Both the position numbers and the translations under genes were made by a program. From Lates calcarifer (lineage: Eukaryota; Chordata; Actinopteri; Centropomidae): a stretch of 64,000 nt of DNA. Below, in pieces: positions 1 through 11,715 of this stretch. Each line of letters opens with the position of its first letter. The first letter of the stretch is position 1. The notes beneath the pieces are model-generated. The model saw nothing but the letters and a program-made list of their open reading frames with translations, was not told where the DNA came from and made no database searches. The stretch covers positions 5,688,949-5,752,948 of the forward strand of contig NC_066833.1 of the NCBI RefSeq assembly GCF_001640805.2, in the 5' to 3' direction.

Positions 1-1877
1 TTTGTATGTTCATGTGTTGATGTGTCCAACCTGTTGCTAGGTTTTCAAGAGTTGGCACTGTGTGTTTCTGTTGCCGTGGCAGCAGTGACATAAAATGGAA
101 CAAACACACACACACACACACACAAGTAAAACTTTAAAATATTGTTCACTCTACCACAATCTACCACAAATACTATATGTATGCTGCATCTTGAGACAAG
201 CAGAGTTAAGAAATTACTTGATGATCAAACAACAACCATTTACACCAACACAATTTATAGGAGTCTATGGATAGCAGTACAGTATGTAGAGCTACAGTAA
301 TCTGTGAAAGGAAACAGGCCTGTCAGTCTGCACTTGCTCCACTTACAGTAAACTCTCACTCACTCCTAGTGAGTTTTTAAGGTTGAAATGCTTCCCTCCA
401 GTGTGTTGAGTCTCGTCTGTGGTCTGCGCCAAGTTGGACATACTTGGAAATCCTCTACAGGGAGGTGTCTGAAAGGAAACTAATATCAGTTCCTGACCAA
501 TTATGACAGTCAAATTAACTGGTAAATTCTAACTTCACCTTCAAGCTCAACATCCTTTTCACCACATTCTGATAAAAAAACACCCATACTGAAAAAAGCG
601 GTCAGTGTTGTGGTTAATCTTAATTTTCTTCATGAACAAGCCTCACAGACACTTACAGCACAAGTAGACATGAAAGTCCCCAAAAAGATGCCATGTCCAC
701 AACCCAACCAAGAGACCAAGATGGCTGGGTATTCTAAACAGCTGTTCCAATTGTCCAATTGTGCTTAGCCTGCAACTCTGAAGAAAGACAGACTCCAGTC
801 CCTCTCCTGCAGTTTGGTTCCACTGTCAGTGCAGTGTTCAGAGGTGAAGTCAGTTGACACTCACCAGAGAAGAATAGCCAGACTGGTCAGAGCTAAAAGC
901 CAACGGTTGTGAGCAGAAAAGCATAACAGAATGCACAACATCTAAACTTCTAGTAGTTACTTTCAGTATGATAATTCACCATTTCACAAAGCAAACAAAC
1001 TGGTTCCACGAACATAACAATAACTGCAGAAATGAATTCTTGTGGAATCCATGCCATGAAGAACTGTACATGTTTTGAGAGCAAAGGGAGGCCCTACCCT
1101 ATATTACTATGATGTCCCTAATGAAGTGCTTGGTGAGTGTTTATCTAACTGATATCACATCACCTCCCTCCCATCTCCCCAACATAGAGGTGAAATTTCA
1201 GTGGTTTTATACAGCCAGGGGGTCTGTGCACCAAGGCCTCCAGCATACCACACCGAGGCCAAGGCCCCCAACTCTGCCTACTGCCTAACTGACATTGCTC
1301 CTCATGACTATCCTTGTGGATAGTGGGCCCACATGCCAATGGTTTCATGGGTATGAACTTGGCCACCAGGTTCTTGCCAGTGAGCTCCCCTCTTAGGCCT
1401 AAGCTCCAGGGTAGGGGCGTGGGGGGGGGGGTTACAATACGCTTGTCATGTTCTTTTGCATCTCAGGACATTACTATAAAGGTTCAGCTGCTTCTATATC
1501 TCTCAGTAGGGAGGGGGAATCACATTGTTCACAAAGTCTTATATGTTATTTGGAACTGCATCTCACAAAGATTAATTTATCGTAGCTCTTTTCAAATGAT
1601 TGTTTCAGATTACAGGTTCTCTTGACATAATTTGATAAAAGATGTCATCTATAAACATCATGTTTATTAATAGATGCATTCATGAAGTAGAACCATAACT
1701 GTAACTATTTTCTGTAAATATGAATTCATCAATTGCCATAGCTGCTTATCTTGCTCAGAGTTGCAGATATTCCTTTTCTTCATTTACTCTTGGATTTTAG
1801 CAGTGATTTACTTTTCAACATTTGCTATCATATATCCTCAAAAGGCAAATGTATTCTTGTTTCTTATTACTGGACTA
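1..1877. other. Intergenic DNA, no gene seen
   Basis: No open frame here resembles a known protein. Visible are a short (CA)n microsatellite near 103-124, a G-run near 1420-1430, and a stretch at about 1035-1145 that resembles 15300-15450 in this window (shared words such as TTTTGAGAGCAAAG). That is probably the 3' tail of a Tc1-like element. The open frames here (for example 1160-1366 and 1314-1625) have no recognisable motif. Confidence 0.6.
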
Positions 1878-2883
1878 ATGGAGAATTCAACAGAGATTAT
1901 GTCATTTGTGTTGGCTATGTATGGTAACATGGGGCAGTTAAAGTACCTGTATTTCACTCTAGCAATGTTATTTTACATATCAGTTATTTTTGCCAACACA
2001 GTACTTATTGTCATTATATATGTGGAGCAAAATCTGCATGAGCCCATGTATCTATTCCTGTGTAATTTATTTATCAATGAAATATATGGCAGCACATCTA
2101 TGTTGCCCTGCTTGATGGCACAAATTTTGTCAGAGACCCATGAAATTTCTGTCTTTTACTGCTTCATTCAAATATTTAATATTCATACATATGTAGCTAT
2201 TGAATTTGGAACATTAACAATAATGGCATATGACAGATATGTGTGTATTTGTAAGCCTTTACATTATAATGTCATAATAACTAAAATGAAAGTTCAAATT
2301 GTCATACTTGTCATACTGGATAGTTTCTTTTTTAGAGGTGGGTGTTTTGTTGTCTTTTACTATTCGTTTGAAACGTTGTGGGACTGTTATCAACAAAGTA
2401 TTTTGTGCACATCACCTTGTGGTTGAACTTTCTTGTTCGAAAGACAGAACAGTGTCACTTATTCATGATCTGGTTTTTGGCCTTATTTTCACTGTTGCTG
2501 CTCCTGTCACTTATATTTCATACAGTTATGTAAAGATCCTGGCTGTGTGTTTAAAAGCTTCCAAAGAGACCAAAATGAAGGCTTTTGATACCTGTACTCC
2601 ACATTTAGTTTCACTCATTAGCTTTGTCTTTGCTTGTTTTTACAGTTTGATCACTCAGAGATTTGACATGTTCTCAGTTCCATATCCTCTCTGTGTTTTC
2701 TTGTCTATGTATGTAGTGATCATTCAGCCTCTTCAAAATCCAGTCATGTATGGTCTTAAATTGTCGAAAATCAGACATGCTTGTATGGATTTGTTGACAT
2801 TAAAAACATTGCAACACTACATTCTCATGGAGAGTATTTCAATTCTACAGTATACATGCTTTAATTACAGTTTAAATTGTTAA
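1878..2883 (+). pseudogene. Odorant receptor (OR family GPCR), frameshifted
   Basis: This is a seven-transmembrane odorant receptor of the fish OR family, which would detect water-borne odorants in olfactory neurons. I place the start at ATG 1878 (MENSTE...), because the upstream open frame lacks OR similarity. TM1 is followed by the LHEPMYLFLCNL loop typical of ORs. The end of TM3 reads MAYDRYVCICKPLHY, the diagnostic OR motif with Cys in place of the usual Ala. The reading frame changes by one base between about 2299 and 2340, in TM4. The remainder, with the second extracellular loop, a TM6 region near KAFDTCTPH and a TM7 region near PLQNPVMYG, continues in the next frame to TAA 2881-2883. 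Apart from this one lesion the gene has full OR length, so it is a young pseudogene, an unusual intron-containing gene or a sequencing error. Confidence 0.85.
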
Positions 2884-4609
2884 CATCTGTTAAATTGTCA
2901 ATAAAATGCAAAACAAATACAAAACTTAAGTCTTCTCAGGTTACAGGCCTATAGGTTTATGAATGCCACTAGAAAGAAAGGTTTTGAGAATGCAATAACA
3001 TTTTTAATAGAATTATACTGATAGAAGACTGATGGAGTACTGTGTGTAAATGCAGAGAGGAAAACTGGTCCAAATACATCTGTTCTAATCAAACAAGACC
3101 AAGGATCTGTTGTATATGTTGTATGCTGCAGTGTCCTGTGAGCCAAATATGACCTCTTCACTAAAATTATTTTAGCAGTGATCTCCCAAATCTGCCATCT
3201 AATGATCAATTGTCAATACTCATAGTGAAAAGGATATTTAACAGGTGACAGTGTGGTTAGTTTATTTGACATGAGAGGGAGGACACCGAATCATACAGAA
3301 TTGACACATAATTTATGTCTCAAAAATGTCTAACACTGTGTAGATTTCTAAGATAGGGTCAGGTCCAAGGCTTGATGCACAAGCCCAGGTGACTCATGCT
3401 TCCAACAAACCGACACAATAAATTATGTATGTTTGCACTCACTTATGTTTCCCATAAGCCGTAATTTGTGTTGGAATAAGGGCTAATAAATAGATATTAA
3501 GTATTTTAATAGGAGAGTATATCTAGTTAAATACACAATACTATACTTCTTAAATCTAAACACATTTTTTTCCATCTCTATTATTTAACCAAAAGAGATT
3601 TGCATCTTCCAAACACCCAATCACATCATTTTTTGATTAAGACTTAATTTACTATCAACGGTTTTATTAGCAGAAAGTGTAGGAAAATTGTCTGTCCCTA
3701 CTAATTCTAACTCATAATATCTATTATTTTTGGATAGTCTTTTGAAAGAGACAGGATATTTTACCACCGGTCACATAAAGATGTTGTGAGTGTGGCAATA
3801 GAAAAGAAAGACACTATGGTAAGTGTTCCATCAGGTGATGGAGTTGGAATCACAGTGTAAATCATAATATGTTGATAAGATGGTTGCATATAATAAAGAT
3901 CTTTTGACAAAATGATCATAATATCAGTAATGATAGTGTATTGGTAATGTACAGAGAGCGTATTAGTGTGGCTGTGTCTAGTTTTTGTCTCAACCACTAA
4001 TCTTATAAAATCGAAAGGGTGGGTCAAGTGCACTGACAGGGATATCTTCCAGTTTAGTCCTTAAATTACTCAAGGAGGAGATCTTGGGATATCAAAATCC
4101 AAAGTGTCAACATCATGTATTTGCATTTTCCTTCGATTCTCCTTCTGTTTGCATTAAAAGCTGCAGATGGAAGGAAAATCATATGAAGGAAAATCTAGAA
4201 TAATTGAATTATATTTTCGACAGTTTGGGAAACACTCTTTCCTATTATAATATGGCATTGCCCTTGAGCACAAAGTCAAGCCCATAAAGATATGGCTTTC
4301 CCAGTTTCATGTGGAAGAACTTGACTGGTCTGCACAAAGTCTTGACCTTAAACATCAACTTAATGTCAGCATAGTTTATAAGATACATTGTTGCCACAGC
4401 TATAACTTATTACATTTGTCGTCTCTTTTAAAATTCCCCTAAGAAGTACCAGCATGCTGTTTAATTTTCAAAGGTAAAGTTGTGGGATGACTGATGATAT
4501 TGCATCACTAGCATGTTTTCACTTTACACAGATGGACATGGACAAATTAATTTTGACATGACTTTTTTTCATAGTAAAAGTTATTTTAGTCACCCTACAT
4601 TCTCTCTAC
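2884..4609. other. Intergenic DNA, no gene seen
   Basis: AT-rich sequence between the OR pseudogene and TAAR-A. Open frames are short and without motifs. I see no repeat family I can name and no structured RNA. Confidence 0.55.
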
Positions 4610-5749
4610 CTACAGTATGTTTGCCTCACATGAATCACGCTGCAGTATCTGAAGTGTAACAATGAGCTTAAGGCATTTTTTAAACCAGGGGTAGAAAAAC
4701 GCATATATCAGAGGGTTTAGACAGGAATTAAAATAGAACAGACATATCACAAAGGCAGCAGCTGAAGCACTGAGCAAGCTTTCCTGGGCTGTAAGAGTGA
4801 CAAAAAAATATGGGCAAAGACATATTAGAAATGCAGCCACTACAACACCAAGAGCCCTGGCTGCTTTCAGCTCAGATTTCTGAACAGTTACAGTCATTGA
4901 ACCCTGAAGTGTGACAGCTACAATGTGGGAGCGCATGGCACGAGCCTGAGACACAGCCACCACAAATACTCTCATATACAGAACTATAATGACAATGACA
5001 GGACCAATAAAGGTCAAAACCAGATCAGCAAGTCCAGCAATGTAGTTACTAACAACCACACACTCACCAGAGCAGGAAATATACCTGCCTGGTTGTTCCA
5101 GATTTTCCTTCACTAGCAGACTTTGAATGATTACAGAACAGATCCAACACAGAGATACACAGACTTGAGCTCTTCTTTTAGTGACTTTGGTGGGGTAATG
5201 CAGAGGATCACAAATAGCCACATAGCGGTCAACAGATATGAGCACCATGGTTCCCACTGAGGCAGAGGTAACAATGTATGCTAGATACAGGTACAAAACA
5301 CACATGAGGTCACCAAGCAACCAGCAGCCGTTTATGAGCATAATTTGAAAGGACATCAGGAGGCCCACAAAAAAGTCTGAGACAGCCAGAGAGAGGAGGA
5401 GGAGGTTGGTGGGGGTGTGGAGCTGCCTGGGTAGGAGGACAAAAAACATATCAGAAAAATTGCAAAACATTTTATTTATAGAACACGAGTAATGACTGAA
5501 ATACAATGATGTTATTTTCCATTAAATTCTGATATCTATATAAATGTTTTTCAAATCAATGCGACATGTCCCTCACTTGAAGTGTGAAATGGAAATGATG
5601 ACCAGCAGGTTAAGAGTCGTGGTGAGCTGAGTGATGGAAGACAGTATAATGTAAGTTAGTATGGCCTCATAGAGAGGACGCCATGGCTTCTTGCAGGAGG
5701 CGTTGAGGAGTTCTGGAAAACAGAGTTCAACTTCTTCCAAGGCCTCCAT
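4610..5749 (-). CDS. TAAR-A: class III-like trace amine-associated receptor, two exons
   Basis: Intact olfactory-type GPCR of 329 aa. Exon 1 is 5577-5749 (57 codons plus 2 nt) and exon 2 is 4610-5426. The 150-nt intron has a GT donor (AA|GTGAGG) and a CCCAG acceptor, and rebuilds Lys58 of HFKQLH. TM1 lies in exon 1. TM3 ends in DRYVAICDPL (Asp about 124) and TM7 has [16 protein letters not shown], matching the TAAR signature. Asp3.32, which binds the amine in classical TAARs, is Ala (about 107), while Asp5.42 (about 192) is present. The toggle residue W6.48 is Leu (about 261). From family knowledge it should sense amines in the nose and couple to an olfactory Gs-type protein; the ligand is unknown. 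It is the most divergent member of the minus-strand subfamily and the only one with a GT donor. The N-terminus carries an LNAS glycosylation sequon and two conserved cysteines. Confidence 0.92.
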
Positions 5750-5840
5750 CAATTACAGAGACAGAGGAAGAAGATATGCTGCTGAGCTGAAGCAGCTTTC
5801 TGTCCAAAGCTCTTTTCTAACACTGCTGATTTATGTGTGC
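5750..5840 (-). promoter_or_regulatory. Conserved 5' flank of TAAR-A
   Basis: The sequence directly upstream of the ATG contains, on the + strand, CCAAAGCTCTT. The same region upstream of C, H, I and J has GATCAAAGCTCTT. The shared block, at a similar distance from each ATG, suggests a promoter or 5' UTR element. No TATA box or start site can be fixed. Confidence 0.4.
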
Positions 5841-7075
5841 TCCCTCCCTCCTCTGCTGCAATGGTTTGCAACCAATCAGTATGTTGTGTATCCCACTGAG
5901 GTCTTTGAAGAGTATGCGGTGTGTAGGAGATCATTTCATATGTGTATTATGTGTAGGAAAACTATTGTGTTCAACTGCATGGTTGCTGCAAGTCATCCAT
6001 CTGATGTGCTGACATTGAGCCATTTGTGTGTATTTCTTGTGGCAACAGGTAACTGATGATCATGTAATCAGGTCTTAGAATCAGGTCCTGTCCTCTGGTG
6101 TTCAGATCCTACCTGCGCACTACACTTACTGGCCAAGAGAACATGGACAAAGTGAGGCCACAAGTGAAGCAGAAACAGCATAAGGGTCATGACAATGACC
6201 TTTAAGTTAACAGTCAAGTGCCAAAACAGAAGACAAGAACAAAGAAAGGGAGGGAAGAGGATTCAATCAGAAAAATAGAAGGGAGTTTTTTTTTTTTTTT
6301 CTCTAAAACTGAGATTAACATCCCTCATCCCACCCCTTTTTGACCCATCTTTCTGCCTTAGCTTTTGGTTTTGATTATCTGAGGAATGCCCCACATTGCC
6401 CACTGTGATCCCTCCTTTTGACAAGACTACAGACCTTTTCTTTCGCGCAGTTAATGTCAATTTATTTTTTTGAGCTGTTGTTTTTGTTGTGACTAATACT
6501 ATGCGATGAAAAAGCGATGAAATATTTTTTCCAGAGGAGATTGATTTTTCTGAGCTTTTGCATCACAGATAAAGGCATCACAATCACACACGGCTGCCAA
6601 AGGACCCCAGTAGTTGGTCCCCTGCCTCCTCAAATGTAGCAACTGCATCCCCAACAGACCCACAAACATCCTAAAAATGATGTCTGTAACCGGCCACGGT
6701 GGAGCTTTACCTTCTGTATATTTAAGTATTATGCATTTTTGCATTCTATATTCGCATTGCGCTGTGCATGGCTCTTTGTTGATGATTTGCTAATTGGTCA
6801 GTGGTACCTTAACTAATCACTTTTCCTTGTGCCTTGTTCGAAAAAACAGCAACAACAACAACAACAACAACAACAACAAAAAAATAAACCTGATCAACAA
6901 TGTACATTACATGAGTGGCCTGCAACCTTTTCTGTGAAGTAACTGGGCCTTTCTGAAGTATGTCAATGACCTCATTCTTTTACTTGTTAGTGAAAATCTG
7001 CTGTATGGTTGTCTGTGTTGTGTCCACACTGAATGTGCAGTTTGTTTAATTGGTCTCAAGGGATAATGATGATAA
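5841..7075. other. Intergenic DNA with poly-T and (CAA)n tracts
   Basis: No gene seen. A T-run lies near 6286-6300 and a (CAA)n microsatellite near 6848-6880. Confidence 0.5.
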
Positions 7076-7229
7076 CATGTTTACAGTGGCCCTGAAGGTC
7101 AAAGCACGACAACATTTCAGAAAACACTGCAACATTACAGAAAACACAACATTTCACAAAATACAACATTTCACAAAACACTACAACATTTCAGATTACA
7201 GAAAGGGAGGGACAACAACTTGTTTGTGA

Positions 7230-7553
7230 TTGGACAAGGAGAGGCAGACAATTGCATGTCATTTCCTGTTTCTACTGCTTAGTTTGTTTGAAAGGATGGA
7301 GGAGGAGAGTGAAATTATAAAGGAATATTTTAAGGAAGGACATACATATGATATAATTCTTGATATGCTGTCAACATATCATGCCATTGAAATTGAAATG
7401 TCTCTTTGGAACCTGAAATCATGCCTGAAGGAATTAGGACTGAGGAGATGGGGAGGCTATGCTTCAACAAGTGACATCAGGAGGGTAATTTTAGAGGGTA
7501 ATCAGAGGTGCGCAGACCTGGACAGATGTTTGGGTACTGAATTAGGTGGATGA
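7230..7553 (+). pseudogene. Fragment of transposon integrase-like protein (N-terminal HTH part)
   Basis: The 107-codon frame contains a segment like the helix-turn-helix start of fish integrase-core transposon proteins: KEYFKEGHTYDIILDML, a variable stretch, then LKSCLKELGLRR. The DDE catalytic core is missing. The frame stops just where the nested TIR element begins (about 7557), so the insertion probably truncated it. The start at 7230 is only the first ATG; similarity begins near residue 22. Family assignment is from memory of the motif pattern and moderately uncertain. Confidence 0.45.
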
Positions 7554-7556
7554 CCT

Positions 7557-8657
7557 TAACAGTTTCTCTGAATTGCCAGAACACATTTTCTGAAATTTCA
7601 TCTCCTTTTCTCAAAACAGTCAACACAAACTCCAAAATTCAAGCTACTCTCACAAAACCTTTGACTTGTCTTGCAAAATCAAACCATTGATTCAAAACTG
7701 TTTTAACTTCATTCAAAACCAAACACTGCTGTCAGAAGACACACAAAGCCAGCTAATGTATACACACTACTCAGAAATCTTACACACTACATAAACAAAT
7801 CCAAAACACTGTACTCAAGGCATAGCAGGGGAACAATCTTCATTTGCTGTAGGATATTTGCACATTCTTGCTCTCATGAAAACGTATATGAATCCTGCAG
7901 CAAAAAAAAAAAAAAAAAAAAAAAAACTGCGTTATGATTTTACAGCAAGCAATTTCATTCATTCTGAATCAACATCATGTCTCGGCCAGGTCAGGACTTC
8001 ATCTACATCAGGCAGTCCTCTGTTTTGCCAAGCAACAGGGAAAGAATCCTGCAGCATCCATTGACTGGAGGGGATTTTACTATGATTTTCCAAAAATCTG
8101 GAATGTCCTGACGATGGAGGCCGCTGAGATTACAGTAAATTTGATTGCACATGTTGTCTTGCTTCTCTAGTAGTCATGCCACGAACCAGAACATGATCTA
8201 TGATCGTCTAATTTCATCAGAAATTATAGCTCTTCTTGGTCTTCCTTGTCCTCTTCCTCCTCATCCACCACCTCTGACACGCACTTCTCTTCCTCTTCTG
8301 TTGTTGCACTCCATTAAATCACAGTCCAACTCACACATGCCACTTGTATTTGAAATGGCTTATATCCTGTTTACTGAATGGGTTCCATACATCACTGACT
8401 TGACACGTGTGTTCAGTTTTGAGTGGTGGTGTGTGGAGTGTTAGTTGTGTTTAACTTTTAGGGCCACTGTCACTGTGTCACTCTGGGTCAAAGTGCACCA
8501 CACTACAAAATGTGTTGTTGTTGTTAGATTTTTGCAAAATGGGTTTTCAGATTTGTTTTCCCAACTGTGTGATTGATTTGATTAAGTTATTTTGGCAGTT
8601 GACAGTTTAGTTTACAAAATGGGGTTTAGTGTTTTGGCAATTCAGAAAAACTGTAAT
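7557..8657. mobile_element. Nested IS630/Tc1-like element remnant with short TIRs
   Basis: The left end reads ACAGTTTCTCTGAATTGCC and the reverse complement of the right end reads ACAGTTTTTCTGAATTGCC. On the minus strand around 8140-8285 a broken frame reads RGQGRPRRAIISDEIRRS, then after a frameshift DHVLVRGMTTREAR. That is the N-terminal pattern of a Tc1/IS630-type transposase from fish. Stops and a frameshift interrupt it and the catalytic part is missing. A poly-A run lies at about 7902-7925. Confidence 0.6.
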
Positions 8658-10790
8658 ACAAACCCAACCAGTTACCATGGTGCAATACTAACTAAAGGTT
8701 TATAAGTTTGGATCACAAGACTGTGGCTTTGCTGTGGAGGAAGCATCGCTTGACATTTTCCATGCACATCACAACTTTTATCAAGCCCAAGGTGACATTT
8801 TCAGTTTGCTTGTTTTTAATCTGAGCAACATTGTAAAACCTAAAGCTATCTCATTAACTATTAAATGTGATAAAAGCAGCTAGTCTTGTCATTTGAGGGG
8901 ATATGTTTGGCATTTTGCCTCAAAAATAAAACTGCCTGATTTGTAATTTGACCTCTACCTGTTAACTGGCTGATACCTGATATGAAATTCAAATTACGTT
9001 ATGACTTTATAAACCTGAAACAAGCATCAAAATAAAATGGTAACGGGTAAACTGTGGAAAAGAAGTTTGCACAAAAAAGTTCCCCCACCTCAAACTGACA
9101 GAAACATGGGCAAAGGTGAGGATTTTAATGTCAGGGTTTCTGTCTCAGATCTTGAAACTTATGGTAAAGTTTTGCATTCAGCACTGAACTGGCTCAGAAA
9201 ACTCAAGTATCCAAAAGAAAGCCAAACTATGTAGAACTTATTCTAACTCCCACTTGTCTTAAACTTTTCACGGACATCCAAACCCTGGTGAGTTCTGAAT
9301 GCCAAAGTCCATGTTTGCTTTGAAAAGAGCATATGTTAGGAGAAGTGGAATTTTGATGGTAAGGTTTGCGCATGTGTTTGCCATGGGATACATGGATGTG
9401 TAAATGTGATGCATGGATGAGGTATCATTCCTGAGTGATGTCAGGCCTGTGGTGAACATGAACAATTCTGCCAGTGACACACACAAAAGAGCCATCATTA
9501 ATTGCATTTATGTTCATGTAATGAGAGCAGATGTTATTATGATCATGTCATTATGATCATGTTCTTAGTTTACTTCACAAACCTTCACAGTCTATAAGAT
9601 AGTCTGCCCAAAAGCTAGATTTTTTGTACTCCTCTTGTTGCTCCCTGCTGGATTGAGCTGTGGCAAAAAAGTTGTTTGAGTTCTACAGCAGTTAGTTTCT
9701 TTTCCACATGACACAGTGCAGGGGCCAGTACAGTTGTTTACAGGCAGTAAAACCAACCATACATTTTCTTCAGTTACAACATACATAATATTTAGGCAAG
9801 GCAAGATTCCATTTTCACTCTAAGGAGGCATCTTAGTATTCCAGGCCTTTTGAGTAGTATCTACAATAAAAAACAATCAAATAATACATGAGACAAGGTG
9901 AGGAATCCCAAAATATGGAAAACATACTGTATATAGCTTGGATAACAATCACATACATGAACCATTTCATATATGAATACTTCACTTTTATATGAAATGA
10001 CAGAGATTCTAATGGTATACTATTCAATGCCTTGTCTACTTTTTGATCTCCTACTCAGGTATTTAATGACCATGACGCAGTTAGCTCAGATAATATAACA
10101 TTACAACAGAGCATGAGTAGTAGTTTTGAAGCATGCTGTCACATTTTTATCCTTAGTATTTACACATGCTAATAGCTTACTATATTTTTTTCTGTTCCGT
10201 CTTCTTCATGGTTCTCTTCTGAAAAAGAAATTTTGTCTCTCCTCTGATTTCTTTCTCCTGTACTCAAGAATGGTACTGAGGAATGGCATTTTGAGGGCTG
10301 CTATCACTCTATTTTAAACAGAAAAATGTAATGAATATGCATTTTATGTGACCATAAGAAGCCTTTTGGCTGAAACCTGAATAATACAAGCCGCAATTAA
10401 AACTTATACAGAACAGTCTAATGTTTTATCTCTTACCTGACACTGAGCCATTGGTGTCTCCCACAAAAACAGCAAAAATTTGGAAGGGACTGAAATTTGA
10501 AATTTGAAAAAATGTGAAAGTTCAGTCCGATCACAACAGTTTGAAATTTTGAAACACTGTTGAGATCAGGCTGTATAGAATAGATTGAGAGTTACTATGC
10601 AGTTAGAGACAGGAAATGAACTGCAATTGTCAGCAAAGTCTCAATCACAAAAAAGTTGTTGTCCCTCCATTTCTGTAATCTGAAATGTCATTGTGTTTTC
10701 TGAAATTTTGTTGTGTTTTCTGAAATGTTGTTGTGTTTTCTGAAATGTTGTTGTGCTTGGACCTTCAGTGCCACTGTACATGTTGACCAT

Positions 10791-11715
10791 TTGTCAATAG
10801 TTATCACAACTGACTGGATATTTTTAGGGAGGTTTGAGTTGTTTACTTGGTGGAACATCCCATGAGGCCAACACACAGTAGCCACTTGGTCAGTAATTAG
10901 CTGTATAAAGCCTGTAGCCAGTCCTTTTCCCTGAGGCCTGTTTATAACTGCAGAGGCGGCACACCAGGGAGGTCACAGCAGACACTCATTACAGTTAGCT
11001 TACATCACCTCTGCGCTTGTTGTTCTTGAAGTTCCTATGTCTAAAAACAGTATGGCAAAATGAATACATAACTTGTACTTCAAATAGAAATTCCCTCTCC
11101 CAGATTTTGAATGGAAAAATAAAAAAGCTTGCTATTTATTGAGAAAGTTAGGCCTGTTTCCTCTGTCATAACTCATTGGGCAAATCCTGGAAAAATAACT
11201 GTGACGCACAACAGTGTGTGGTCACATTTTGTGATTTAAAGTCCATGTAAAGCAAATTCAGAGATTTGTCTCTAAACACATGTTTTATGTTAGACAATAG
11301 TTCCTGAAAACATGTGTTAAGTCTGTAAACTATGTATTACTACATTGTGGAGTTCGACCGTATCACACTTTTCCATCAGTTTCGTGGTCAGGATTTTATG
11401 GGTGGGTCCTAAATGGTGGCTCAATGATGCACTGGAGCCACTCTCAGCATAACTCAGCATGCTGTAGTCCCGCAAATGCATCTTCCCTGGATGCCAGCGT
11501 TTGTAGAACAGCTTGGTCAGCGCCATATTTAAATGTTCAATGGCATTAAGAGGAGGTGGATCTGATCAGTTTTACAAATTCATTGGAGACAATGGGAAAT
11601 TACAGATAATCTGCTGTCAGTTTTCCCCGGCCTTCACCCTCCCATCCCACCGACATTGCTCACTGTGTGTCTCTGTGTGTATCCTCTTGAAGATGACGGA
11701 TAAAACTGGTTAGAG
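10791..11715. other. Intergenic DNA, no gene seen
   Basis: No recognisable coding or repeat signature. The short frames on both strands look incidental. Confidence 0.45.

Larger units (their letters stand above)
7076..10790. mobile_element. DNA transposon of about 3.7 kb with long terminal inverted repeats
   Basis: The left end (about 7076-7230) and the reverse complement of the right end (about 10624-10790) match over some 150 bp. Both read ACAGTGGCnCTGAAGGTC, then several copies of ACAACATTTCAGAAAAC, then GGAGGGACAACAACTT. The long TIRs contain this internal tandem motif on both sides. Inside lie a short integrase-like open frame (7230-7553), a nested TIR element (7557-8657) and otherwise degenerate sequence. 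The target-site duplication could not be fixed. The element is probably non-autonomous or decayed. Confidence 0.7.

Noticed and set aside
6263..6744. Short minus frames near 6.3-6.7 kb
   Set aside because: Low-complexity ends from T-runs, no motifs, no paralogue in the window.
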